Translations under genes and position numbers: made by a program
Shown: positions 1 to 5,232 of the stretch, in pieces
Position numbering within the stretch: position 1 is the stretch's first letter
Layout: each line of letters starts with the position of its first letter
Notes under the pieces: model-generated
The model's input: the letters and a program-made list of their open reading frames with translations, nothing else
The model's database searches: none
What the model was told of the DNA's origin: nothing
NCBI GenBank assembly: GCA_902493665.1
Contig: CABUQL010000105.1
Coordinates: 1 to 5,446 of the forward strand
Direction of reading: 5' to 3'
DNA: 5,446 nucleotides
Origin: an uncultured Eubacteriales bacterium
GTDB lineage: Bacteria; Bacillota; Clostridia; UMGS1810

Positions 1-282
1 ATATCTGTAAAAAACGTAATCGGGGGTAATTTCCCAGGCTTTGTTTCTTGTAATATGAACGCTTCTTGTATTGCCGTCCCACACTGCGTCAAATCCGTAA
101 TGTTTAAGGTCTTCGACAAGAACGGCGGTTGAACCGTTAATATTATATGATTTAATTGGATAATTGTTAATGTATGAAGCAATATCCGTTTTTAACACAT
201 TTCCCAAAATGTCGCCGGGTGCGGCAAAAGCGCTCCCGAAAGTGCAAATTGCGGCAACAAATGCGCATAAAAATTTTTTCAT
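1..282 (-). CDS. Secreted protein with copper-amine-oxidase-N-like (stalk) domain, N-terminal part
   Basis: Partial gene. Reading leftward from an ATG at 282-280 gives 94 uninterrupted codons to the window edge, so the C-terminus is missing. Residues 1-21 form a typical Sec signal peptide: MKK, a hydrophobic stretch, then AFA-A as a likely signal peptidase I site, with no lipobox cysteine. The mature part (TDIASYINNYPIKSYNING, then LVEDLKHYGFDAVWD and a short VHITRN strand, about residues 32-80) has the pattern I associate with the copper amine oxidase N-terminal-like 'stalk' domain common in secreted Clostridia proteins. That domain is usually a wall or scaffold module and says nothing about enzymatic activity. 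The start is supported by a CGGAGG ribosome binding site (293-288) 5 nt upstream and a strong promoter at 332-360. It is transcribed divergently from the MATE gene. The overall function is unknown because most of the protein may lie outside the window. Confidence 0.8.
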   Translation of the reverse strand, partial: MKKFLCAFVAAICTFGSAFAAPGDILGNVLKTDIASYINNYPIKSYNINGSTAVLVEDLKHYGFDAVWDGNTRSVHITRNKAWEITPDYVFYRY

Positions 283-331
283 AAATTCCTCCGTTTATTA
301 TAAAAATAAAATTCAGATTTTCTTACATAAT

Positions 332-360
332 ATTATACTTATATTTATATTAAAAGTCAA
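332..360 (-). promoter_or_regulatory. Sigma-A promoter for the secreted protein gene
   Basis: On the minus strand, a -35 TTGACT (360-355) and a perfect -10 TATAAT (337-332) are separated by exactly 17 bp. The predicted transcription start is near 325, giving a 5' leader of about 43 nt before the ATG at 282. Its -35 box lies only 8 bp from the -35 of the oppositely directed MATE promoter, so the two polymerases would compete for the same stretch. Confidence 0.75.
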
Positions 361-368
361 CGTATTTG

Positions 369-396
369 TTGACAAACAAAAAATAGATGTTATAAT
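369..396 (+). promoter_or_regulatory. Sigma-A promoter for the MATE gene
   Basis: A perfect -35 TTGACA (369-374) and a perfect -10 TATAAT (391-396) are spaced 16 bp apart, with a TGn extension (388-390) before the -10. This is close to the strongest possible housekeeping promoter. The predicted start is near 403, leaving a leader of about 32 nt with an AGAGGTG ribosome binding site (424-430). A promoter this strong on an exporter gene suggests that it needs repression; see the palindrome overlapping the -10. Confidence 0.75.
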
Positions 397-410
397 TGGT
401 GATATAACAT
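387..410. promoter_or_regulatory. Candidate operator, ATGTTATA-N8-TATAACAT
   Basis: A perfect inverted repeat has 8-bp arms (387-394 and 403-410) around an 8-bp spacer. It covers the -10 box (391-396) and the predicted transcription start of the MATE gene, where a bound dimeric repressor would block initiation. The 16-bp centre-to-centre spacing of the arms suits a helix-turn-helix dimer such as a TetR, MarR or GntR type, but no such regulator gene is in this window and I cannot name the family. Part of the left arm is simply the -10 hexamer, so chance contributes to the symmetry. Confidence 0.45.
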
Positions 411-434
411 TTTAAGTTTTATCAGAGGTGCAAT

Positions 435-1802
435 ATGAAAAATTATGAATTGGACTTGCGCAGCGGATCTATTTTTAAAAAAATAGTGGCATTTTCCATT
501 CCGCTCATACTTTCGAGTATTTTGCAGATTTTTTACAATATGATGGATATTGTTGTTGTCGGACAGTTTGCCGGAAAAGAATCTCTTGCGGCAGTGGGCG
601 CAACATCGAGCCTTGTAAACCTTACAATCAACCTTTTTGTGGGTATTTCGCAGGGTGTGTGCGTAGTTGCGGCAAAGCATTACGGCGCAGGCGACAATGA
701 CAGAATTTCAAAAACGCTTCATACCGCAATAGCAGCGTCTGTGATTTCCGGAATTGCCGTAGGAGTTTACGGAGTGTTCTGTTCAAAGTGGATGCTCAAT
801 CTTACCGATACTCCTTCTGATATTATTGATATGTCAAATATTTATATGGTTACTTTTTTTGCCGGTATGCCGTTTTTTATGCTTTATAACTTCGGAAGTT
901 CTATTTTAAGAGCTATCGGCGACACAAAAAGACCGCTTTATTATCTTACGGTTTCGGGAATTATAAACATTGTACTTAATCTTGTTTTTGTAATAGTATT
1001 TAAAATGGGTGTTTTCGGAGTTGCACTTGCAACGGTTATAGCCGAAATGATTTCTTCAATACTTGTTATAATGTGCCTTATCAGAACAAAGGGCGCATGC
1101 CACCTTGACATAGAGAAAATCAAATTACATAAAAGCGAGCTTTCGGATATTTTGAAAAACGGTGTTCCGTGCGGAATACAGGGTGCGGTTTTTTCAATTT
1201 CAAACGTTATGATTCAATCTGCAATAAACAGTTTCGGCTCGGTTGTTGTTGCCGGAAACACTGCGGCACAGAATATTGAAGCGGTAATATACAATGCGAT
1301 GTTTGCCGTTGCGCAGTCGGCTATGACGTTTACAAGCCAAAACTGCGGCGCGGGCAATTTTGACAGAATTAAAAAAGGTTTTTGGTGCTGTCTTTTGCTT
1401 GTAACTGCCGTGGGAGTTTTTCTCGGTGTACCGTCATATATTTTCGGAAAGTATCTTTTGAAAATATTTTCACCCGATCCATCGATTGTTGCGCCGGGCC
1501 TTACACGTATGAAATACGTTTGCCTTGTGTATTTCCTTTGCGGAATAATGGACGTTGCGGCATGCACAATAAGAGGTATCGGATATTCGATTCTCACAAT
1601 GATTATTTCCGTTACGGGAATATGCGGATTCAGAATAGTATGGCTTTTAACGGTTGTAAAAAAATATCATACTCTCGATGCGATTTTTATTTCGTATCCG
1701 ATTTCATGGCTTATAATTTTTGCGCTTTACTGTGTGATTTTAAAAGTTGTACTCAAAAAAGTCGAAAAATCGTATTTTTGTAAAAAAAGTGCTATAATTT
1801 GA
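435..1802 (+). CDS. MATE-family multidrug/metabolite efflux transporter
   Basis: A 455-residue integral membrane exporter of the multi antimicrobial extrusion family, which uses Na+ or H+ gradients to expel cationic drugs or metabolites. Length and a two-fold repeat of six helices each fit the family. The first MatE domain spans about residues 17-177, with the signature run IPLILSSILQIFYNMMDIVV, then VGQFAGKESLAAVGATSS and AAKHYGAGD (79-87); the conserved RAIGDTKRPLYY loop (159-170) lies after helix 4. The second domain starts near 243, with AAQNIEA (277-283), a TSQNCGAGN stretch (300-308) that mirrors the first repeat, and CTIRGIGYS (377-385). The N-terminus looks closest to the Bacillus YoeA-like branch. 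Substrate cannot be read from sequence. The start ATG follows AGAGGTG with 4 nt spacing. The lysine-rich tail is predicted cytoplasmic. It appears monocistronic: a new promoter begins about 10 bp after its stop. Confidence 0.92.
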   Translation: MKNYELDLRSGSIFKKIVAFSIPLILSSILQIFYNMMDIVVVGQFAGKESLAAVGATSSLVNLTINLFVGISQGVCVVAAKHYGAGDNDRISKTLHTAIAASVISGIAVGVYGVFCSKWMLNLTDTPSDIIDMSNIYMVTFFAGMPFFMLYNFGSSILRAIGDTKRPLYYLTVSGIINIVLNLVFVIVFKMGVFGVALATVIAEMISSILVIMCLIRTKGACHLDIEKIKLHKSELSDILKNGVPCGIQGAVFSISNVMIQSAINSFGSVVVAGNTAAQNIEAVIYNAMFAVAQSAMTFTSQNCGAGNFDRIKKGFWCCLLLVTAVGVFLGVPSYIFGKYLLKIFSPDPSIVAPGLTRMKYVCLVYFLCGIMDVAACTIRGIGYSILTMIISVTGICGFRIVWLLTVVKKYHTLDAIFISYPISWLIIFALYCVILKVVLKKVEKSYFCKKSAII

Positions 1803-1811
1803 AAATAATTG

Positions 1812-1840
1812 TTTACAAACGGCAAAAAAATTGATATAAT
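1812..1840 (+). promoter_or_regulatory. Sigma-A promoter for the uracil permease leader
   Basis: A -35 TTTACA (1812-1817, five of six consensus bases) and a perfect -10 TATAAT (1835-1840) are separated by 17 bp, with an extended TGa (1832-1834). The predicted start is near 1847, about 305 nt upstream of the permease start codon. This is unusually long and leaves room for the RNA structures described below. It begins immediately after the MATE stop codon at 1802. Confidence 0.7.
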
Positions 1841-1876
1841 AATTTTTGGTAAAATTAAATATGCCTTCAAATTAAG

Positions 1877-1935
1877 AAAAATACGGCTCTTGTCTTAGGC
1901 TCTTTCATCTGCCTAATCAGGCAAGAGTATTTTTT
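1877..1935 (+). terminator. Intrinsic-terminator-like hairpin, possible attenuator
   Basis: TTAGGC (1895-1900) pairs with GCCTAA (1911-1916) around a 10-nt loop, CTCTTG (1887-1892) pairs with CAAGAG (1922-1927), and AAAAATA (1877-1883) pairs with TATTTTT (1928-1934) across a CGG bulge. The 3' arm leads into a run of six T (1930-1935). Two roles are possible. It could be the MATE terminator (the flanking A and T runs would let it work in both directions), or, because it lies about 30 nt after the predicted uraA start, a transcription attenuator in the uraA leader. An alternative small hairpin, GCCT-aatc-AGGC (1911-1922), would break the main stem, but I see no convincing longer antiterminator upstream. 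Confidence 0.6.
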
Positions 1936-1977
1936 CGAAAAAGTCAGTAAACGACGAGGGCGGAATGGAGATATAAC

Positions 1978-2016
1978 GTGAAAGAAACTATCGCGTTAGC
2001 CTCCGGCGGATTATAA
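1978..2016 (+). CDS. Possible 12-residue leader peptide MKETIALASGGL
   Basis: A GTG-started frame of 12 codons ends at TAA 2014-2016, with a GGAG ribosome binding site 7 nt upstream that duplicates that of the permease gene. The peptide start (M-KETIA) resembles the permease start (MSKKTEAI), consistent with origin by duplication. If translated, a ribosome here would cover the stem 1967-2004 and the CGGCGG segment (2004-2009) and so influence folding of the rest of the leader, as leader peptides do in translational attenuation. The codons show no run of one amino acid that would sense a charged tRNA. It may equally be untranslated RNA structure, since its SD and GTG both fall in a predicted stem. 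Confidence 0.3.
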   Translation: MKETIALASGGL

Positions 2017-2018
2017 AC

Positions 2019-2062
2019 TGCGCCGCCGAACTTTTCGCTTTGCAGCGAAACGGCGATGCGCA
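2019..2062 (+). other. Strong GC-rich hairpin in the uraA leader
   Basis: TGCGC (2019-2023) and CGCCG (2024-2028) pair with GCGCA (2058-2062) and CGGCG (2051-2055), and TTTCGCT (2033-2039) pairs with AGCGAAA (2044-2050) around a TTGC tetraloop. That gives 17 base pairs interrupted by AACT (2029-2032) and AT (2056-2057) bulges. It is not followed by a T run, so it is not a terminator. An upstream CGGCGG (2004-2009) and the CGGCGG at 2132-2137 next to the uraA SD could each invade the CCGCCG strand (2023-2028), giving a possible alternative fold. Confidence 0.6.
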
Positions 2063-2064
2063 AA

Positions 2065-2147
2065 AATCTCCTTTATTCCTATGCTGTGCTAAAGGAGATT
2101 CGCTTTAATTACTATTTGTGCCGATGCACAGCGGCGGAATGGAGATT
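2065..2147 (+). promoter_or_regulatory. Candidate two-state SD-sequestering switch
   Basis: State A (SD free): AATCTCCTTT (2065-2074) pairs perfectly over 10 bp with AAAGGAGATT (2091-2100), and TGTGC (2117-2121) pairs with GCACA (2126-2130) around CGAT, leaving GGAATGGAGATT exposed. State B (SD hidden): AATCTCC (2065-2071) pairs with GGAGATT (2141-2147), ATTCC (2075-2079) with the adjacent GGAAT (2136-2140), and GCTGTGC (2083-2089) with GCACAGC (2126-2132). These 19 nested pairs cover the whole uraA ribosome binding site. The two states are mutually exclusive because they share the same 5' strand. The duplicate SD at 1962-1972 could form a third state by capturing 2066-2079. All pairings are exact as read; the regulatory role is inference. 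Confidence 0.5.
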
Positions 2148-2151
2148 TATT

Positions 2152-3483
2152 ATGTCAAAGAAAACTGAAGCGATTTATGACGCAAGACAGCTCGGCGGCG
2201 GAAAAATGCTTGTGCTTGGCTTGCAGCATATGTTTGCAATGTTCGGAGCAACAGTGCTTGTGCCTGCTCTGACGGGACTCAGCGTATCGTCAACCCTTTT
2301 ATTTGCAGGTATCGGAACGCTGCTTTTCCATCTTTTGTCAAAAGGTATTGTTCCCGCTTTTTTGGGTTCATCATTTGCATTTTTGGCAGGATATTGGGCA
2401 ATTGCCCCCAACAAAGAACCTGAACTGCTTCCCTATGCTTGTATCGGTGTTGCATGTGCAGGTCTTTTGTATGTTGTGATGTCTGTTCTTTTTAAAGTTT
2501 TCGGTCCTAAAAAAGTAATGCGTTATTTTCCGCCTATAGTTACAGGCCCGATTATAATCGCAATCGGACTTACGCTTTCATCATCTGCAATTTCAAACTG
2601 TGCCGCCAACTGGTGGATAGCATGTCTTGCAATTGCAATAGTTATTGTTTGTAATATATGGGGAAAAGGAATGATTAAAATTATTCCGATTCTCTGCGGT
2701 GTTGTTATTTCTTATGTTGTTGCAGCACTTACAGGCGATGTTGATTTTACGGCTGTTAAAGAAGCAGCATGGATAGGACTTCCTTTCAAATACAGCGAAA
2801 CTGTTTTTTCAGTATTTGAAAAACCCGATGTTTCGCTTATTATAACTTCAATAATCACTATAATGCCTATCGCTCTTGCAACAATAGTTGAACACATCGG
2901 CGACATTTCGGCAATCAGCTCAACCGTAGGAAAGAATTTCATAGCAAATCCGGGTCTTCACAGAACACTTTTGGGTGACGGACTTGCAACAACTTTGGCA
3001 TCGCTCTTCGGTGCTCCGGCAAACACAACTTACGGTGAAAACACAGGCGTTTTGGCACTTTCAAGAGTATATGATCCCAGAGTAATAAGAATTGCCGCAT
3101 ATTTTGCAATCTTATTCTCATTCTCTCCGAAATTTGCCGCACTCATAAGCTCAATGCCTACGGCAACAATCGGCGGTGTTTCGCTTGTACTTTACGGTAT
3201 GATTTCTGCAGTCGGTGTAAGAAACGTTGTTGAAAATCAGGTTGATTTTTCAAAGAGCAGAAACGTTATAATTGCAGCTCTTATCCTTGTTCTTTCAATC
3301 GGAATTAAATTCGGAACAGAAGCAGAAGCAATTGTGTTTAACCTCGGAAACGTTTCAATCAGCCTTTCGGGTCTTGCAGTAGGTGCAATTGTGGGAATAC
3401 TCTTAAATGCGGTTCTCCCCGGAAAAGACTACGAATTCGGACACAACGAAACAGGCGACACATCTGTAAACTTCAAAGTGTGA
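2152..3483 (+). CDS. uraA: Uracil permease, NCS2 family (UraA/PyrP)
   Basis: A 443-residue nucleobase:proton symporter that imports uracil for salvage. It follows E. coli UraA closely: GLQHMFAMFGATVLVP (23-38), PAFLGSSFAF (68-77), RYFPPIVTGPIIIAIGL (124-140), VEHIGD (246-251), and GDGLATTLASLFGAPANTTY with GENTGVLALSRVYD (275-308). The two glutamates that bind uracil in UraA (E241, E290) correspond to E247 and E296. The position of UraA His245 is Asp251 here. Length and about 14 membrane segments fit the family. The in-frame ATG at 2056 would add 32 residues including polar and cysteine-rich sequence and lacks a ribosome binding site, whereas ATG 2152 has GGAG 7 nt upstream and yields a normal UraA N-terminus, so 2152 is the start. 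It is probably controlled through the long leader. A xanthine-type substrate is unlikely given the motif match. Confidence 0.93.
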   Translation: MSKKTEAIYDARQLGGGKMLVLGLQHMFAMFGATVLVPALTGLSVSSTLLFAGIGTLLFHLLSKGIVPAFLGSSFAFLAGYWAIAPNKEPELLPYACIGVACAGLLYVVMSVLFKVFGPKKVMRYFPPIVTGPIIIAIGLTLSSSAISNCAANWWIACLAIAIVIVCNIWGKGMIKIIPILCGVVISYVVAALTGDVDFTAVKEAAWIGLPFKYSETVFSVFEKPDVSLIITSIITIMPIALATIVEHIGDISAISSTVGKNFIANPGLHRTLLGDGLATTLASLFGAPANTTYGENTGVLALSRVYDPRVIRIAAYFAILFSFSPKFAALISSMPTATIGGVSLVLYGMISAVGVRNVVENQVDFSKSRNVIIAALILVLSIGIKFGTEAEAIVFNLGNVSISLSGLAVGAIVGILLNAVLPGKDYEFGHNETGDTSVNFKV

Positions 3484-3507
3484 TTTAACAAAGTATCTTG
3501 ACGCATT

Positions 3508-3537
3508 AAAAAGCGTTTAAAAATGTTTTAAATTTTT
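3508..3537 (+). terminator. Weak AT-only terminator candidate after uraA
   Basis: TTTAAAA (3516-3522) and TTTTAAA (3526-3532) form a perfect 7-bp inverted repeat with an ATG loop, flanked by AAAAA (3508-3512) and a TTTTT run (3533-3537) that extend the stem across a GCG bulge. It lies 25 bp after the uraA stop. The stem has no G-C pairs, so termination would be leaky and some readthrough into the reductase gene is plausible. Confidence 0.35.
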
Positions 3538-3552
3538 CCTTGTGGCTATAAT
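3524..3552 (+). promoter_or_regulatory. Possible promoter for the aldo/keto reductase gene
   Basis: A perfect -10 TATAAT sits at 3547-3552, but the hexamer 17 bp upstream (TGTTTT, 3524-3529) is a poor -35. The predicted start near 3559 would give a leader of about 33 nt ahead of the ATG at 3592. The weak -35 means it may need an activator or may be only auxiliary to readthrough from uraA. Confidence 0.4.
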
Positions 3553-3591
3553 ATTTATATATGATAAATTCATAAAACGGAGGAATGATTT

Positions 3592-4584
3592 ATGTATAAT
3601 GCGGATAATAAAAGATATGAAAAAATGGAATATAAAAAATGCGGAAACAGCGGGCTTAAACTGCCTGCTGTTTCGCTTGGTTTATGGCACAATTTCGGTG
3701 ACACATCGTGCTATGAAAATATGAAAAATATGTGTTTTGCCGCTTTTGATAACGGCATTACGCATTTTGACCTTGCCAACAACTACGGTCCCGAGCCGGG
3801 AAGTGCCGAAAAGAATTTCGGAAAGATTTTAAAAGACGGTCTTATGGCGTACCGTGACGAAATTATCGTCAGCACAAAAGCCGGTTATGAAATGTGGGAC
3901 GGGCCTTACGGAAATTTCGGAAGCCGAAAATATTTAATTGCAAGTCTTGACCAAAGTCTTAAAAGAATGGGACTTGAATATGTTGATATTTTTTATCATC
4001 ACAGACCCGATCCCGACACGCCGATTGAAGAAACAATGGGCGCGCTTTCGCAGATTGTTAAAAGCGGAAAGGCGATTTATGTCGGTCTTTCAAATTATGA
4101 CGGCGAAACGATGAAAAAAGCCTCGGCTATTTTAAAAGAGCTTAAATGTCCTTTTATTATAAATCAGAATTCTTACAATATGTTTAACAGAACCATAGAA
4201 AACAACGGGTTAAAAAAGGCTTCGTATGAGGAAGGCAAGGGAATTATTTGTTTCAGTCCGCTTTCGCAGGGACTTCTTACCGACAGATATTTAAACGGAA
4301 TCCCGTCGGACAGCAGAGTTAAAACGGACGGAAGATTTTTAAAGGAAACAAGTATTACGCCAGAAAAGCTTAATCAGATAAAATCCCTTAACGAAATTGC
4401 AAAGCAAAGAGGCGAAACTCTTGCACAAACTGCGCTTAAGTGGGTTTTGAAGGACAAAGAAATTACAAGTGTGCTCGTCGGTGCGTCAAAAGCTGCACAG
4501 ATACTCGACAGTATAAAGTCTGCGCAAAATATTTCGTTCAGCGAAGAAGAGTTAAAGCTTATTGACGAAATCTGCAAAAAATGA
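3592..4584 (+). CDS. Aldo/keto reductase, YghZ (AKR14, L-glyceraldehyde 3-phosphate reductase) type
   Basis: A 330-residue cytosolic NADPH-dependent oxidoreductase with a TIM-barrel fold. It tracks E. coli YghZ/Gpr: RYEKMEYKKCGNSGLKLP (8-25), SLGLWHNFGD (28-37), THFDLANNYGPEPGSAE (57-73), STKAGYEMWDGPYG (94-107), SRKYLIASLDQSLKRMGLEY (111-130), VDIFYHHR (131-138), and GASKAAQ (297-303) in the cofactor-binding C-terminal region. The catalytic tetrad reads as D60, Y65, K96 and H137. E. coli YghZ reduces L-glyceraldehyde 3-phosphate and methylglyoxal, so carbonyl detoxification is the likely role, but related proteins vary in substrate. GGAGG (3579-3583) lies 8 nt before the ATG, and the 11 residues before the internal Met12 match the YghZ N-terminal extension, supporting this start. 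The C-terminus is somewhat shorter than in YghZ. No terminator follows, so cotranscription with the next gene is likely. Confidence 0.92.
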   Translation: MYNADNKRYEKMEYKKCGNSGLKLPAVSLGLWHNFGDTSCYENMKNMCFAAFDNGITHFDLANNYGPEPGSAEKNFGKILKDGLMAYRDEIIVSTKAGYEMWDGPYGNFGSRKYLIASLDQSLKRMGLEYVDIFYHHRPDPDTPIEETMGALSQIVKSGKAIYVGLSNYDGETMKKASAILKELKCPFIINQNSYNMFNRTIENNGLKKASYEEGKGIICFSPLSQGLLTDRYLNGIPSDSRVKTDGRFLKETSITPEKLNQIKSLNEIAKQRGETLAQTALKWVLKDKEITSVLVGASKAAQILDSIKSAQNISFSEEELKLIDEICKK

Positions 4585-4689
4585 TGCGCTCTGAAAAATA
4601 GGAATTCAACAAATTAAAGGCATATTGGGTCAACCCTGCGGTGCCAAAACAGATGAATTTTGCAAAAATAACCGAAAAGGATTTTTTTA

Positions 4690-5232
4690 ATGAATAACAA
4701 ACGCATTTTTATCATATTTGAAATACTTGTTGTTATAACGGCGGTTATAGGCGCAGTTATGAAAAACCCGTTTTTTATTATGCAGTCGCTTCTTATAGGA
4801 AGTACAGTAATTGCAGTATATTTCGGAAACAGAAGATTCAATCTGTTTTCCGAAAGCGTTTACCGTCTTGTTATGCTTTTTGTGTTTTTGTCAATGTACG
4901 TTGGAAAAATTTTCTCAATGTATGAGATAATTGTATTTTGGGATAAAATACTTCACTTCCTGTCGGGACTCATTTTAGTAAAGTTGGGAATTGACATATA
5001 CAGAAAAATGGGCGGTGCGAAGATTGAAAATCTTGAAAACTTTTTTGCGTTTATTTTTGCGGCGGCATGCGCCGGGATTTGGGAGATTTACGAATTTACA
5101 ACGGACTTTTTGTTTTCGCTCACATCTCAGCAAAATTCTTTGATTGACACAATGCTTGACATAATCTGCGGATGCGCAAGCGCCTTGATTTTTGTAATCA
5201 TAAGGCATTTTGCTGAAAAAAAGCGTATATAA
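4690..5232 (+). CDS. Small polytopic membrane protein, DUF2238/YjdF-like
   Basis: A 180-residue protein with about six predicted membrane helices (near residues 5-24, 27-45, 58-75, 88-103, 117-135 and 152-171) and a short basic tail. Conserved-looking polar motifs sit at the helix ends: YVGKIF and FWDKILHFLSG (70-93), WEIYEFTTDF (131-140) and DTMLDIICG (153-161). This WDK-LHF / WEI-EF / DTM-D pattern is what I recall from the YjdF/DUF2238 family of uncharacterised membrane proteins; the assignment is from memory and moderate. The function of that family is unknown to me. The buried acidic and histidine residues could suggest ion or lipid handling, but this is a guess. AAAAGGA (4675-4681) provides a ribosome binding site 8 nt before the ATG. 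It lies 105 bp after the reductase gene without a visible terminator or promoter between, so the two may share a transcript. Confidence 0.75.
   Translation: MNNKRIFIIFEILVVITAVIGAVMKNPFFIMQSLLIGSTVIAVYFGNRRFNLFSESVYRLVMLFVFLSMYVGKIFSMYEIIVFWDKILHFLSGLILVKLGIDIYRKMGGAKIENLENFFAFIFAAACAGIWEIYEFTTDFLFSLTSQQNSLIDTMLDIICGCASALIFVIIRHFAEKKRI

Larger units (their letters stand above)
1959..2146 (+). repeat. Direct repeat of a translation-initiation segment (1959-1972 and 2133-2146)
   Basis: GGCGGAATGGAGAT occurs exactly twice, 174 bp apart. Each copy provides a GGAG ribosome binding site followed, after an identical 7-nt spacing, by a start codon: GTG at 1978 and ATG at 2152. Similarity continues past the start codons (AAAGAAACT versus AAAGAAAACT), so the repeat probably arose by duplication of the permease gene's own start region rather than by chance. 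Copy 1 would have the same ability as copy 2 to pair with the anti-SD segment 2066-2079. Confidence 0.7.
1847..2151 (+). ncRNA. Long structured 5' leader of uraA, candidate cis-regulatory RNA
   Basis: This roughly 305-nt stretch between the predicted transcription start and the permease ATG contains no gene apart from a possible 12-codon leader ORF, but it is dense with complementarity. In order: terminator-like hairpin 1877-1935; a stem pairing GGAG (1967-1970) with CTCC (2001-2004) and TAACGTG (1974-1980) with CGCGTTA (1992-1998), one pair being G-U, which would bury the first SD and its GTG; a 17-bp GC-rich hairpin 2019-2062; and an SD switch 2065-2147. Parts of it are clearly richer in G+C than the flanking DNA. 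I looked for purine, TPP, FMN, SAM, cobalamin, THF and preQ1 riboswitch cores and for the PyrR-type GUCCAGAGAGGCU loop and recognised none. The ligand or trigger is unknown; uracil or a pyrimidine nucleotide is the natural guess given the downstream gene. Confidence 0.55.

Noticed and set aside
164..415. Open frame of 83 codons on the plus strand
   Set aside because: It lies antisense to the signal peptide and stalk domain gene (1-282) and runs through both promoters; it has no ribosome binding site and an unconvincing composition.
1214..1597. Open frame of 127 codons antisense to the MATE gene
   Set aside because: It is entirely antisense to well-conserved coding sequence and has no initiation signals.
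1382..1783. Open frame of 133 codons inside the MATE gene, plus strand
   Set aside because: It is a shifted-frame shadow of the MATE second domain and has no ribosome binding site.
1790..1798. Extended -10 (TGC-TATAAT) at the very end of the MATE gene
   Set aside because: No -35 lies at suitable spacing, and the promoter at 1812-1840 is clearly better; it could be a minor start at most.
1940..2150. MITE or insertion element flanked by a 14-bp target duplication
   Set aside because: The ends of the 174-bp unit are not inverted repeats of each other, and a 14-bp duplication carrying a functional SD is better explained by segment duplication; a genome-wide search could reopen this.
2056..2151. 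In-frame N-terminal extension of the permease from an ATG at 2056
   Set aside because: There is no ribosome binding site before 2056, the 32 extra residues are unlike any UraA N-terminus, the segment lies in the structured leader, and ATG 2152 has a well-spaced GGAG.
1847..2151. Known riboswitch or PyrR attenuator upstream of the permease
   Set aside because: I looked for purine, TPP, FMN, SAM, cobalamin, THF and preQ1 cores and the PyrR-binding loop and found none; an Rfam scan would be decisive.
4585..4689. Terminator, promoter or RNA between the reductase and membrane protein genes
   Set aside because: Only a short GGG-tcaa-CCC pairing (4627-4636) is present, with no T run and no promoter pair, so nothing is supported.
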